A stretch of DNA of 64,000 nt from Bradyrhizobium sp. G127 (GCF_021502575.1 NZ_JAKFGN010000001.1:248001-312000), one strand, 5' to 3'; positions 25,707-34,825 are shown, counted from the stretch's first letter. Made by a program: numbers and translations. Notes: a model not told the origin generated them from the letters alone.

Positions 25707-26282
25707 CTACACCTTCACCGGCCGTCGCCTGACCTGTGTTGGCGGTCTCCGGTAGACCTCGGCGAAGACCGCGTTGAACCGGCGCAGGCTGCGAAAGCCC
25801 GCCCGAATGGCGATGTCGGTCACGGACAGTTCGGTGGAGTCGAGCAGGCGCTTTGCGCGCTGAACGCGTGCGGTCTTCGCCACCTGAACGGGTGTTGCAT
25901 TCAGATGGCGAGCGAACAATCTCGACAATTGGCGCGCTCCGATGCCCAGCCTCGCCGCCAGGTCTTCGACACAGGCATGTTCCGCATCGAGTGCGCCCTC
26001 ATCGACGATGAGGCGCAGCGCTCTATCCACGGTCGCGCGGGTGCCTTTCCATGCCGGACTGAAAGGTGCGGTTTCCGGACGGCAACGAAGGCAAGGCCGG
26101 AAGCCGGCCAGTTCCGCCGCGGCGGCGGATGAAAAATAGCAAACGTTTGCGGATCGGGGCTGGGCCGGGCACACGGGTCGGCAATAGATTCTCGTGGTGC
26201 GGACTCCGGTGAAGAACCGTCCGTCATACTTCGGGTCGCGTGTGACGCGCGCCCTGTCGCACTCGGCAAATTGCAGCGTCAT
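25707..26282 (-). CDS. Stand-alone Ada-type metal-binding/AraC regulator lacking a methyltransferase or glycosylase domain
   Basis: 191 residues. The N-terminal Ada zinc domain (DPKYDGRFFTGVRTTRIYCRPVCPA) has cysteines C34, C38, C64 and C67, equivalent to the Zn/methyl-acceptor set of E. coli Ada. Residues about 85-185 are an AraC helix-turn-helix domain (LAARLGIGARQLSRLFARHL, IAIRAGFRSLRRFNAVF). In other proteins this pair is fused to an O6-methylguanine methyltransferase or an AlkA glycosylase; here the protein stops right after the AraC domain. It may sense DNA methyl-phosphotriesters and activate repair genes located elsewhere. Confidence 0.88.
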   Translation of the reverse strand: MTLQFAECDRARVTRDPKYDGRFFTGVRTTRIYCRPVCPAQPRSANVCYFSSAAAAELAGFRPCLRCRPETAPFSPAWKGTRATVDRALRLIVDEGALDAEHACVEDLAARLGIGARQLSRLFARHLNATPVQVAKTARVQRAKRLLDSTELSVTDIAIRAGFRSLRRFNAVFAEVYRRPPTQVRRRPVKV

Positions 26283-26416
26283 GGCACAATGGAATCTAGC
26301 AGCTTTCGTTGTCTCGGGCGAGGCGGCCCCGACGATGATGTCCGAATCCGGCGAGCGAGGTCATGGCGCGAATTTTATGGTGGCGTCCGGTACACGCTGT
26401 TCAACGGGAGAAGACG

Positions 26417-26899
26417 ATGACGGGACGAGGCGCCAGCAAGAGTTACGGGACTGTTCCCGCCGGCCGGCAGAAAGAGATGAGCGGTCTTGAGTTCGTTCAG
26501 GGTCTCGCCGAGGGGACGCTGCCGCTGAATACGATCGCGCAGACCCTGGGTTACGATGTCACGGAGGCCGAGAACGGGCGCGTTGTCGTGACGGCCGAGC
26601 CGAAAGACATCCATCTCAATCCGGCGGGTACCGTGCATGGGGGCCTCGCCGCCACTATGCTCGACAGTTGCATGGGGCTCGCGATCCAGTCGACGCTGGA
26701 CAAGGGAATCGGCTCCACGACACTTGAGTTCAAGATATCGTTCGTCCGCCCGATCACGCCGGAGACAGGCGCCATCAGGGCCGAGGGCACGGTGATCAAC
26801 CGGGGCCGCCGCATCGGCATCGCAGACGGACGCGTCACGGACAGCAAGGGCCGCTTGCTCGTGCACGGGACAACCACCTGTCTGATTTTTGAAAGTTGA
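26417..26899 (+). CDS. PaaI-type hotdog-fold thioesterase
   Basis: 160 residues from ATG 26417, with a gggaga Shine-Dalgarno. A single hotdog domain carries HLNPAGTVHGGLAATMLDSCMGLAIQS, in which HGG-A-T-LD is the thioesterase signature, then TTLEFKISFVRPITPETGAIRAEG and RRIGIADGRVTDSKGRLLVHGTTTCLIF. It hydrolyses acyl- or aromatic-CoA esters. The gene is divergent from the Ada-AraC gene with a 134-base shared region. An upstream in-frame start (26363) exists but lacks a ribosome site. Confidence 0.9.
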   Translation: MTGRGASKSYGTVPAGRQKEMSGLEFVQGLAEGTLPLNTIAQTLGYDVTEAENGRVVVTAEPKDIHLNPAGTVHGGLAATMLDSCMGLAIQSTLDKGIGSTTLEFKISFVRPITPETGAIRAEGTVINRGRRIGIADGRVTDSKGRLLVHGTTTCLIFES

Positions 26900-26960
26900 T
26901 TGTGCTGCTGCTGCTCGCGGCGCAATCGTCATCCTGATCATAGTCTCCCCACTATCTTCC

Positions 26961-27050
26961 CGTCATTGCGAGGAGCACTTGCGACGAAGCAATCCAGACT
27001 GAACGAGTATCAAGCAAGAACCGGATTGCTTCGCTTCGCTCGCAATGACG
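26961..27050. repeat. 90-bp palindromic repeat, copy A, upstream of the GIY-YIG gene
   Basis: The left arm begins CGTCATTGCGAGGAGC and the right arm ends CGCTCGCAATGACG, forming an imperfect long hairpin with GAAGCAATCC/GGATTGCTTC as inner arms. It is the same length and type as copy B at 27436-27525; the arms are conserved while the middle 20-25 bases differ. Confidence 0.9.
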
Positions 27051-27114
27051 GCGAGATGCAGATTTCTACCGACGCCGATATTGACTGCATATGAAGAGCT
27101 GACAGTCTTGCTGC

Positions 27115-27402
27115 GTGAAGCAGCCCTGCGTCTACATGATGGCGAATCAACGCAACGGAACGCTCTATACTGGCGTAACGGCAAATCCTGCGCGGCGCGT
27201 TTTTGAGCATCGCGAAGGCCAAATAGAGGGCTTCTCTCGGAAATATGGTTGCAAGATTCTGGTCTGGTACGAGATTCACGCGACCATGCAGGATGCGATC
27301 GCCCGAGAGAAGCAGATCAAGGCGGGCAGCCGGACAAAGAAGCTGCAACTCATCGAAAGTCTCAATCCGGACTGGACGGACCTTTACGATTTGCTGATCT
27401 AG
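27115..27402 (+). CDS. GIY-YIG nuclease family protein
   Basis: 95 residues, starting with GTG 27115 because a stop lies five codons upstream. The GIY-YIG core is visible: VYMMANQRNGTLYTGVT at residues 6-22 (VYM and LYTG are the variant of the GIY...YIG motif), R27 as the likely catalytic arginine, H32, and E53. Small single-domain members (UPF0213/UvrC-like) are widespread and uncharacterised. It lies between two 90-bp copies of a palindromic repeat, 64 bases after copy A and 33 bases before copy B. The ribosome site is weak. Confidence 0.88.
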   Translation: MKQPCVYMMANQRNGTLYTGVTANPARRVFEHREGQIEGFSRKYGCKILVWYEIHATMQDAIAREKQIKAGSRTKKLQLIESLNPDWTDLYDLLI

Positions 27403-27435
27403 ACGCCGCAACAGTCATCGCGCAATGCATTCTTT

Positions 27436-27525
27436 CGTCATTGCGAGGAGCGTTAGCGACGAAGCAATCCAGACTGCGCTTGCCGGGCGCGCGATCTGGA
27501 TTGCTTCGCTTCGCTCGCAATGACG
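27436..27525. repeat. 90-bp palindromic repeat, copy B, downstream of the GIY-YIG gene
   Basis: Same start (CGTCATTGCGAGGAGCG) and end (CGCTCGCAATGACG) as copy A, same 90-base length and orientation; the central segment has different sequence. It ends 9 bases before the MFS gene stop. Confidence 0.9.
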
Positions 27526-27534
27526 AGAAGGCCC

Positions 27535-28716
27535 CTACTCCTTCACCGGCCGCTGGAACGCGCACAGCACCGCGCTGAGCGCCAGTGCCGCCGTCGAGAC
27601 GGTGAGCGCGTAGGACAGCCCCATCACGTCGGTGATCGCGCCGGTGACGAACGGGCCGAGCGTCTGGCCGAGGCCGAAGGTGATGGTCAGGATGCCGATC
27701 ACTTTCGGCCACGCCTCCGGCGGATAATTGAGGCGCGCAAACACCGTGGTGGCGGCGACCACCGGAAAGAACGACAGGCCGAACACGAACGCCGATGCCA
27801 CCAGCAGCATCGGCGAGGTGCCGAGCAGCGCGATGAAAGTGCCCAGACACGTCACCGCGATCATGATCGCGATGGTGGTTCCGCTGTTGCCGCGCGCCAT
27901 CAGCCCGCGCCACAGCCACGATCCCGCGAACGACATCAAGCCGATCAGACACCAGAACGCGCTCTGCGCGGCTGCGCCGCCGCCGCCGTCGCGCACATAG
28001 GCGATCATGAAGGTCATGTAGGCGATGTAACCCGCGCCGAACAGGAAATAGCCGGCGAGATAGAAAGCGATCGGCCGCAGCGGGATGGACGCTGCCGCGG
28101 CCGATGTCTCGCTTGCGGGCACGTCGATCGGATTCAGCAGCAGCGGGATCATCATCAGGGTGGTCAGGATCGTCAGCGCAGTCCAGACGATCCACCACGA
28201 GCCGGGGCCGAAATATTGCAGCAGGAACGGCGCGGCCAGTCCCGACACGATCAGCCCGGTGCCGGGACCGGTGTAGAACAGGCTGAGCAGCAGCGCCGAT
28301 TTCGCCGGCCGCGATTGCGCGATGGTCGCCGCCAGCGTGCCGCCGCCGACGAATGTCGCCGCCGCGCCGAGTCCCGAGAGCAGGCGTCCGAAACCGAAAA
28401 TGAAAACATTGCCCGACAGCGCGCAGATCGCCAGCGACACCACACACGCGATTGCGCCGATCCACGTCGCGCGGAACAGGCCGGCGCGGCGGATGAAGGA
28501 CGCGGCGCCAAGCGCGCCGGCGAGATAGCCGATGGCGTTGATCGTGTTCATGAAGCCCGCGGTGGAATACGACCAGCCAAGGCTGTCGCGCATGTCGGGC
28601 AGCACCAGCGAATAGCCGAAGCGCCCGATGCCGAGCCCGATGGCCGGCGCCAGCGCGAGGATCAGGATCATGCGCATCGGGCGCGGAAAGCGGACGGCGG
28701 AATCGGGGAATGTCAT
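27535..28716 (-). CDS. MFS transporter, YbfB/YjiJ family
   Basis: 393 residues with twelve predicted transmembrane helices. The N-terminal region [49 protein letters not shown] is characteristic of the YbfB/YjiJ family of uncharacterised MFS transporters, with [18 protein letters not shown] after it. The start at 28716 ([10 protein letters not shown]) is chosen because the longer frame would run into the leuB leader. The substrate is unknown. It is divergent from leuB, with 191 bases between. Confidence 0.9.
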   Translation of the reverse strand: MTFPDSAVRFPRPMRMILILALAPAIGLGIGRFGYSLVLPDMRDSLGWSYSTAGFMNTINAIGYLAGALGAASFIRRAGLFRATWIGAIACVVSLAICALSGNVFIFGFGRLLSGLGAAATFVGGGTLAATIAQSRPAKSALLLSLFYTGPGTGLIVSGLAAPFLLQYFGPGSWWIVWTALTILTTLMMIPLLLNPIDVPASETSAAAASIPLRPIAFYLAGYFLFGAGYIAYMTFMIAYVRDGGGGAAAQSAFWCLIGLMSFAGSWLWRGLMARGNSGTTIAIMIAVTCLGTFIALLGTSPMLLVASAFVFGLSFFPVVAATTVFARLNYPPEAWPKVIGILTITFGLGQTLGPFVTGAITDVMGLSYALTVSTAALALSAVLCAFQRPVKE

Positions 28717-28907
28717 TGGAAGCTCAGGCTCCGGCAGGAGCGGTACATTTGGCAGTTTCCGCCGGACTTGGCCAATCGGATCGGGACAATGGTGTCTTGC
28801 CAATTGTGCAAGGGCGCTTTAGCAAGTCCGCGAAATGCGGACCGCCGGCTTATTTGCAGACAGTCAACGCGTCCGCGAAGAGTCAACAATTCCAAAGGCA
28901 TTCGATC

Positions 28908-30020
28908 ATGGCATCGCACAAGCTCCTCCTTCTCCCCGGCGACGGCATCGGCACCGAAGTGATGGCGGAGGTGAAGCGCATCATTGACTGGCTCGGCACG
29001 CGCGGCATCGCGTCGTTCGAGACCGAGACCGGCCTGGTCGGCGGCTCCAGCTATGACGCCGACAAGGTCGCGATCACCGATGCCACCATGGCGCGGGCGC
29101 AGGCCGCGGATGCGGTGATCTTCGGCGCGGTGGGCGGTCCGAAGTGGGCCGATGTTCCTTATGAAGCTCGCCCCGAGGCGGGCCTGCTGCGGCTGCGCAA
29201 GGACATGGCGCTGTTCGCCAACCTGCGTCCGGCGATCTGCTATCCGGCGCTGGCTGAGTCATCGAGCCTCAAGAAAGAGGTCGTCGAAGGCCTCGACATC
29301 ATGATCGTGCGCGAACTGACCGGCGGCGTGTATTTCGGCGAGCCGAAGACCATCACCGATCTCGGCAACGGCCAGAAGCGCGCCGTCGACACGCAGGTTT
29401 ACGACACCTACGAGATCGAGCGCATCGCGCGCGTCGCCTTCGATCTCGCGCGCAAGCGCCGCAACAAGATGACGTCGATGGAAAAACACAACGTCATGAA
29501 GAGCGGCGTGTTGTGGAAGGAAGTCGTGACGCAGGTTCATGCGCGCGAATACAAGGATGTCGAGCTTGAGCATCAGCTCGCGGATTCCGGCGGCATGCAA
29601 CTCGTGCGCTGGCCGAAGCAGTTCGACGTCATCGTCACCGACAACCTGTTCGGCGATATGTTGTCCGACATCGCCGCGATGCTGACCGGCTCGCTCGGCA
29701 TGCTGCCCTCCGCCTCATTGGGTGAGACCGATCCGAAGACCGGCAAGCGCAAGGCGCTGTATGAACCCGTGCACGGCTCGGCGCCCGACATCGCCGGCAA
29801 GGGCATGGCCAATCCCGTGGCGATGATCGCGTCATTCGTGATGTCGCTGCGCTACTCGTTCGATCTGCAGAAGGAAGCCGACCTGATCGATCAGGCCATC
29901 GCCGCAACCCTCGCCAAGGGCCTGCGCACCGCCGACCTCAAGGCGGACGGCGCGAAAATCATCTCGACGTCGCAGATGGGCGAGGCGATCGTCGCGGAAC
30001 TGGACGCGCTGACGGCCTGA
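28908..30020 (+). CDS. leuB: 3-isopropylmalate dehydrogenase
   Basis: 370 residues of an isocitrate/isopropylmalate dehydrogenase. [14 protein letters not shown] starts the nucleotide site; the substrate arginines are in [16 protein letters not shown] and [30 protein letters not shown] gives the metal-ligand aspartates, and [19 protein letters not shown] the NAD-binding loop. It oxidises 3-isopropylmalate in leucine synthesis. leuD and leuC lie 6-10 kb away on the other strand, so the pathway genes are dispersed. The upstream gap holds a GTCCGC/GCGGAC hairpin at 28826-28842 that could be a leader structure. Confidence 0.97.
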   Translation: MASHKLLLLPGDGIGTEVMAEVKRIIDWLGTRGIASFETETGLVGGSSYDADKVAITDATMARAQAADAVIFGAVGGPKWADVPYEARPEAGLLRLRKDMALFANLRPAICYPALAESSSLKKEVVEGLDIMIVRELTGGVYFGEPKTITDLGNGQKRAVDTQVYDTYEIERIARVAFDLARKRRNKMTSMEKHNVMKSGVLWKEVVTQVHAREYKDVELEHQLADSGGMQLVRWPKQFDVIVTDNLFGDMLSDIAAMLTGSLGMLPSASLGETDPKTGKRKALYEPVHGSAPDIAGKGMANPVAMIASFVMSLRYSFDLQKEADLIDQAIAATLAKGLRTADLKADGAKIISTSQMGEAIVAELDALTA

Positions 30021-30080
30021 CACCATTTCGCCTTTTGCGGCGAAGTTCGTCACCATCCTGCCATATGCAATTCGCCATAA

Positions 30081-30108
30081 AAAATGCCCGGCGCGAGCCG
30101 GGCATTTT
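30081..30108. terminator. Bidirectional intrinsic terminator after leuB
   Basis: A perfect 12-bp stem AAAATGCCCGGC with loop GCGA and its complement, carrying A and T ends. It sits between leuB (plus) and the convergent exported-protein gene ending at 30132 (minus). Confidence 0.85.
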
Positions 30109-30131
30109 GACGTTCGGCAGGCGCCGAAAAA

Positions 30132-30506
30132 TCAGTACAGCGGGAACGGGAACGGCGTGCCGGTATCCCACTGGTCGCCGAGCGGGCGGCGGCTGGTGTA
30201 CAGGCGGTCGATCTGCTGGCCGTAGGAGTAGCCCGGCGGGAAGGCGTAATCGGTGAACTTGCGTTCGCCGGGGCGCACTTCGGTGCCGGCATCGAGCCAC
30301 GAGCGCCGGGTCACGTAAACGCGGGTGCGGCCGCGCTGATAGACGCGGTTTTCCGGCCTGCGCGGCGCGCCGTCATAGGTCGGATCGTCCTGGACCACGC
30401 GCTTGCGGGGCGCGGCATCGGCGGTCCCGAATCCGACGACCGTAACCGCAGCCGTCGCGAGCAAAATCGCCAGTGTTTTCGCGCCTAAGTGCTTCAAAGC
30501 CATCAT
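30132..30506 (-). CDS. Exported hypothetical protein
   Basis: 124 residues from ATG 30506, with a gaggat ribosome site. A Sec signal peptide (LAILLATAAVTVVGFGTADA) is followed by a basic, aromatic and proline-rich mature part (VYQRGRTRVYVTRRSWLDAGTEVRPGERKFTDYAFPPGYSYG), probably periplasmic. I know this only as a conserved exported protein of the Bradyrhizobium group; no enzyme motif is visible. The frame extends upstream to 30839, but that part lies over the next gene. The C-terminus DQWDTGTPFPFPLY is typical of the group. Confidence 0.75.
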   Translation of the reverse strand: MMALKHLGAKTLAILLATAAVTVVGFGTADAAPRKRVVQDDPTYDGAPRRPENRVYQRGRTRVYVTRRSWLDAGTEVRPGERKFTDYAFPPGYSYGQQIDRLYTSRRPLGDQWDTGTPFPFPLY

Positions 30507-30634
30507 ATCCTCGTCGAATTCCAATTCGGGCCACCATACCCGTTCCGGGGAGGCGGCCACAAGGACCAATGGGCCACACCTGGCGCGTATCGTACCGGTC
30601 TTACTGTGCGATATAGGACGCAACACGCCTCGGT

Positions 30635-31372
30635 CTAGAGCCTGCGGGGCGGTCGCGGCGGCCGGGTGTCGGTGGTTTGTGACACCGGCTCCGCGCTGCA
30701 ACGTCCGGGACGCTTCATTCGTTCCTCGAAGAAGTTTTGCGCGGCCGCGGTCGGCAGCACGCCCTTTACGGTCACGCGGTCGAGAAGGCAGGCCAGGGCG
30801 TGGAAATTCGGGCGCGCGCCGCTGGCCTCGCACAGCCACCCTTTGAGATACACGGCATCGGTATCGAAGCGGCTGAGATAGGACACGCAGAGTTTGATCT
30901 GGCCGTCGGAGTTGGCCTGAAAGCTCGCCGCGCGGACCGGGCCGAAGCGGGTTTGCAGATCGTAGTAGGTTGCCGCGCCCATGTAGGAGGTGGAGCGCAA
31001 CAGCGGCCGCAGGCTGGACATTTCCGATGAATAGTCCCGGACCACCGGCGTTCCCGGATTGGCCGGCATATTCACGACCATCGTGAAGTCGGTGTCGCGA
31101 TCATAGATCCGGCCGTATTGCAGCACTTCCTGCCATCCGCCGTTGAATTTCGCCGAACTGGTTGCGGGCGGCAAACGCGCGAGATCGGATGATGCGATCT
31201 GGAATGACGCCTTGGTGCTGACGCTGGATGGCTGGCCGAAGAAGCTGGAAACGCGCACGGCGCCGATGGCGATCAGGGCGAATGCGACGGTGCCGGCCAC
31301 GTAGAAAGAATAACGCACGGCTTTGCCTGCGTAGCCGCTGACGGTGGCGATATGGTTTTGATCGAAGGACAT
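30635..31372 (-). CDS. Membrane-anchored hypothetical protein, diverged paralogue of the upstream gene
   Basis: 245 residues: a short cytoplasmic head, one transmembrane helix at about residues 22-40 (YSFYVAGTVAFALIAIGAV), and an exported domain. The C-terminal half has a pattern shared with the preceding gene product: a GP-V or GRV core strand, KLCVSYL, LKGWLCEAS, FHALACLLDRVTV and a final RC. Two pairs of conserved cysteines might form disulfides. It ends in a proline/arginine-rich tail. It is 25 bases downstream of its paralogue and probably in one operon. Function unknown. Confidence 0.75.
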   Translation of the reverse strand: MSFDQNHIATVSGYAGKAVRYSFYVAGTVAFALIAIGAVRVSSFFGQPSSVSTKASFQIASSDLARLPPATSSAKFNGGWQEVLQYGRIYDRDTDFTMVVNMPANPGTPVVRDYSSEMSSLRPLLRSTSYMGAATYYDLQTRFGPVRAASFQANSDGQIKLCVSYLSRFDTDAVYLKGWLCEASGARPNFHALACLLDRVTVKGVLPTAAAQNFFEERMKRPGRCSAEPVSQTTDTRPPRPPRRL

Positions 31373-31397
31373 GCCGGTATTTCTCCAGTCCGGATCG

Positions 31398-32210
31398 TCA
31401 GTCTTGCGCGAGCCGTCCGCGCAGCGGCGGCGTGTCGCCCGCGGCGATCCAGTTTGTGGCTGTCGCGGTGGTCATGTTGCAGGTGTCGCGCCTGAGTTCG
31501 GCGCGCGCGAATAGCTCGGCCATTTTCGGATCGTTGCCGGCGGACAGCAGGGTCAGCCGGTTCAGCGTGCAGCCGAGAAACGTCTTCTGGGCGGCGAGCG
31601 ACCCTGCCTGGCACGACCATCCGCTCAGCGTGACGTTCGGGGCCGTAAAGGTCTTTACGAAGCCCAGGCAGGTCTGCTTGGCGGGCAGGGCAGCCCCGCT
31701 CAGGCGCAGCAGGGCGACGCGACCGAACTTGGTCTCGAGAACACCCGCGGGTTCGACCTCAGTGGCGGGCTGACCGGCCATCCGGGCTGCCAGGCCGGCG
31801 TCAGCCGCGGTAAAGGCGTCCAGTTCACCGCCGGGACGATAAATCTCGATCTCCGCAGTGGGGGCCTCGCCGGCGCTGGCGGCCCAGCGCAGGATGTCCC
31901 TGCGGCCGCCTTCCGGATGCCGAAGAATTTCGTAAGCATCTGGTCTGTCGGACAAATCCAGCTTGCTGATGGCGAAGGCCGGGTGCGGGCGGCTGGCCGG
32001 TGTCCAGCCCGGGAGGGCGGGCGTGTCCGTATTGGCGGCGACCGGCACGGCGGAGAACAGGTCCACGGCGATCACCGCCAGCACAGCGAGCCCGCAGACA
32101 TAAGCCAGGATTCGCACAGCCACGGCGCTGCATTCGTCCGCGAAATTGCGGAGCGCCGGATGGATGCCGGAGGTATTCAGGGCGGGCTGATCAAGGATGA
32201 TCGGACTCAT
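31398..32210 (-). CDS. Membrane-anchored hypothetical protein, first of a paralogous pair
   Basis: 270 residues from ATG 32210 with an aagag site. A single transmembrane helix (VAVRILAYVCGLAVLAVIAVDLF) at about residues 30-53 and an exported domain. Its C-terminal part, VALLRLSGAALPAKQTCLGFVKTF then LSGWSCQAG, FLGCTLNRLTLL and RRDTC, aligns in spacing with the next gene, so the pair probably arose by an old duplication. A longer frame to 32354 is rejected since the extra part lacks a start site. No known domain. Confidence 0.75.
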   Translation of the reverse strand: MSPIILDQPALNTSGIHPALRNFADECSAVAVRILAYVCGLAVLAVIAVDLFSAVPVAANTDTPALPGWTPASRPHPAFAISKLDLSDRPDAYEILRHPEGGRRDILRWAASAGEAPTAEIEIYRPGGELDAFTAADAGLAARMAGQPATEVEPAGVLETKFGRVALLRLSGAALPAKQTCLGFVKTFTAPNVTLSGWSCQAGSLAAQKTFLGCTLNRLTLLSAGNDPKMAELFARAELRRDTCNMTTATATNWIAAGDTPPLRGRLAQD

Positions 32211-32420
32211 GGCATACTCTTGGCGGACGTTCTGTTCCGGTCGTGAAAACGGGAACGAGCCACCGCTGCGGCCCTGGATGAAGAACTCCCGCCGCCTGAC
32301 GCCAGACCTGCCCCCGCAGTCGCTTCTGCGTTGTATTTGGGCGGTTTTTCGCATAGAAGCGCTGCCTCTTCCCTTTCCGCGAGGCGTGAGGGCGAGGCAT
32401 TTTTCTTCGGAGAGTCAACG

Positions 32421-33455
32421 ATGGGTTACAAGGTTGCGATAGTTGGAGCGACCGGCAATGTGGGCCGGGAAATGCTCAACATCCTGGACGAGCGCCGCTT
32501 CCCGGCAGACGAGGTGGTCGCACTGGCCTCCCGCCGGAGCATTGGCGTCGAAGTGTCCTACGGCGACCGGACCCTGAAATGCAAAGCACTTGAGCACTAC
32601 GATTTCAGCGATGTCGATATCTGTCTGATGTCGGCGGGCGGCGCCGTGTCGAAGGAATGGTCGCCGAAGATCGCTGCCGCGGGTGCGGTGGTAATCGACA
32701 ACTCGTCGGCCTGGCGCATGGATCCTGATGTGCCGCTGATCGTGCCCGAGGTGAACGCCGCCGCTGCCGCCGGCTTCACCAAGAAAAACATCATTGCCAA
32801 TCCGAACTGTTCGACGGCGCAACTCGTCGTTGCGCTGAAGCCGCTGCACGACAAGGCGGTGATCAAACGCGTCGTGGTCTCGACCTATCAGTCGGTGTCG
32901 GGCGCGGGCAAGGATGCGATGGACGAACTGTTCTCGCAGACCAAGGCCGTCTACACCAACAGCGAGTTGATCAACAACAAATTCCCGAAGCGTATCGCCT
33001 TCAACGTCATCCCGCAGATCGACGTCTTCATGGAGGATGGCTACACGAAGGAAGAGTGGAAGATGATGATGGAGACCAAGAAGATTCTTGATCCCAAAAT
33101 CAAAATGTCCGCGACCTGCGTGCGCGTGCCCGTGTTCGTCGGTCATTCGGAGGCGGTCAACATCGAGTTCGAGAATCCGATCTCCGCCGATGAGGCGCGC
33201 GACATCCTGCGCAATGCGCCGGGCTGCCTCGTGATCGACAAGCGCGAGCCGGGCGGTTACGTCACGCCGTATGAAGCGGCGGGCGAGGACGCCACCTACA
33301 TCAGCCGTATCCGTGAGGATGCGACGGTGGAGAACGGCCTTGTGCTGTGGTGCGTCTCGGACAATCTGCGCAAGGGCGCCGCGCTGAACGCGATTCAGAT
33401 CGCGGAGTGCCTGATCAACCGCAAGCTGTTGCAACCGAAAAAGAAGGCCGCCTGA
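32421..33455 (+). CDS. asd: Aspartate-semialdehyde dehydrogenase
   Basis: 344 residues. The NADP-binding motif VAIVGATGNVGREML is at residues 5-19, and the catalytic cysteine C130 lies in ANPNCSTAQLV. QSVSGAGKDAMDEL, the RVPVFVGHSEAVNIEF substrate region and C-terminal LRKGAALNAIQIAE are all typical. It converts aspartyl phosphate to aspartate semialdehyde, the branch point to lysine/diaminopimelate, methionine and threonine. The ATG at 32421 has a cggagag site; longer frames from 32331 lie upstream of it. Confidence 0.97.
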   Translation: MGYKVAIVGATGNVGREMLNILDERRFPADEVVALASRRSIGVEVSYGDRTLKCKALEHYDFSDVDICLMSAGGAVSKEWSPKIAAAGAVVIDNSSAWRMDPDVPLIVPEVNAAAAAGFTKKNIIANPNCSTAQLVVALKPLHDKAVIKRVVVSTYQSVSGAGKDAMDELFSQTKAVYTNSELINNKFPKRIAFNVIPQIDVFMEDGYTKEEWKMMMETKKILDPKIKMSATCVRVPVFVGHSEAVNIEFENPISADEARDILRNAPGCLVIDKREPGGYVTPYEAAGEDATYISRIREDATVENGLVLWCVSDNLRKGAALNAIQIAECLINRKLLQPKKKAA

Positions 33456-33476
33456 TCGGGCAGGGTGGGAGCGAAG

Positions 33477-34061
33477 ATGACGAGCGAGCCATCTGAGCAC
33501 CCGCCTGCCGCTTCGGACTATCGGGCCAATCCGACATTGAAGCGCGGCGAGCATCTGCTCGAAGCCGTGCTGTTCAACAGCCGCTGGCTGATGGCGCCGT
33601 TCTATCTGGGCCTCGTCGTCAGCCTCGCGGTGCTCCTCTATAAATTCGTCCTGCTGCTGATCGAGTTTGTCCTTCACGCAGCGTCGGCGAAGGAATCCGA
33701 CATCATCCTTGGCGTGCTGTCGCTGATCGATGTGTCGCTGACCGGCAATCTCATCCTGATCGTGGTGTTCTCGGGCTACGAGAACTTCGTTTCACGGATC
33801 GATCCGCGCGGCCATCCGGACTGGCCGGAATGGATGACCAAGGTCGATTTCGCCGGACTGAAGCAGAAACTGCTGGCCTCGATCGTCGCGATCTCGGCGA
33901 TCCAGGTTCTCAAAGCCTTCATGAACATCGACGCCACGTTCGACGCGCAGAAGCTCGGCTGGCTCGCCGGCATCCATCTCGTGTTCGTGGTCTCGACACT
34001 GTTGATCGTGTGGTCGGACCGGCTCGGCGATCACGGTGCAGCCGGCAAGCCGGGGCACTAG
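33477..34061 (+). CDS. UPF0114 (YqhA) family membrane protein
   Basis: 194 residues with four predicted transmembrane helices. AVLFNSRWLMAPFYLGLVVSLAVLLYKFV at the start and NLILIVVFSGYENFVSRID in the middle are UPF0114/YqhA signatures. The family has no known function. The start ATG 33477 has a gtgggag ribosome site; GTG 33465 is an alternative. It lies 21 bases after asd and may be cotranscribed. The end overlaps the convergent carbonic anhydrase gene by four bases. Confidence 0.88.
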   Translation: MTSEPSEHPPAASDYRANPTLKRGEHLLEAVLFNSRWLMAPFYLGLVVSLAVLLYKFVLLLIEFVLHAASAKESDIILGVLSLIDVSLTGNLILIVVFSGYENFVSRIDPRGHPDWPEWMTKVDFAGLKQKLLASIVAISAIQVLKAFMNIDATFDAQKLGWLAGIHLVFVVSTLLIVWSDRLGDHGAAGKPGH

Positions 34062-34711
34062 CCGGCAAGAGACGTCTGATAGACCCGGCTGAATTCCTTC
34101 GTCTTCTGGTCAACAATTGATAGCGAGCCTTCGGCCACGCCGAAATAGGCGCCGTGCAGTTGCAGCTTGCCCTCGTCGACGAGATTTTTCACGAAGGGAA
34201 ACGTCATCAGGTTTTCGAGGCTGCGCAGGACCGCTGCCTTCTCGATCCGCGTGACGAACTGCTGCATGGTTTCGTGGTCGCGCTGCTCGACCTTTTCGCC
34301 GGGCTTGATGAACATCGACATCCACCGGCCGATAAAGTCACCCGGCGACAACGGTTCGATGTTGTCGCAGAAGGCGCGAATGCCGCCGCATTGCGCATGG
34401 CCCAGCACGACGATGTGCTTCACCCGCAGCACCTGAATGGCGTATTCCAGCGCCGCCGACACGCCGTGCGCGCCGCCGTCGGGCTGATAGACCGGCACCA
34501 GATTGGCGACGTTGCGCGCCACGAACAGTTCGCCCGGTCCGGCATCGAAAATCACTTCCGGCGAGACGCGGGAATCGCAGCAGCCGACCACCATCACTTC
34601 GGGCGACTGGCCGATCTGCGACAGTTCACGGTAACGCGACTGCTCGGTGGGCAGGCGCTGGGTGACGAAGCTCTGATAGCCGGAGAGCAGGCGTTCAGGA
34701 AACGGTGACAT
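34058..34711 (-). CDS. Beta-class carbonic anhydrase
   Basis: 217 residues from ATG 34711. Zinc ligands are C44 (VVGCCDSRVSPE, with the D-S-R dyad), H105 and C108 (GHAQCGGIRA). It interconverts carbon dioxide and bicarbonate and can supply bicarbonate to carboxylases such as acetyl-CoA carboxylase. The gene stands alone, convergent with the YqhA-type gene and divergent from the CitE-like gene 115 bases away. An upstream in-frame ATG (34759) gives 16 extra atypical residues and is rejected. Confidence 0.93.
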   Translation of the reverse strand: MSPFPERLLSGYQSFVTQRLPTEQSRYRELSQIGQSPEVMVVGCCDSRVSPEVIFDAGPGELFVARNVANLVPVYQPDGGAHGVSAALEYAIQVLRVKHIVVLGHAQCGGIRAFCDNIEPLSPGDFIGRWMSMFIKPGEKVEQRDHETMQQFVTRIEKAAVLRSLENLMTFPFVKNLVDEGKLQLHGAYFGVAEGSLSIVDQKTKEFSRVYQTSLAG

Positions 34712-34825
34712 GAGCGGCCTCGTAAAGTTATTCCGGTTGGCTAACCTAGCCCGACGCACTGAACAAGCCTTTCAGGCGCGGAGCCGAAATGCTACGCAGG
34801 CTGCGCCTTATATGGGAACCCAGCC

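Noticed and set aside
26961-27525. CRISPR-like array around the GIY-YIG gene
   Set aside because: Only two 90-bp palindromes with a gene between; no regular spacers or cas genes.
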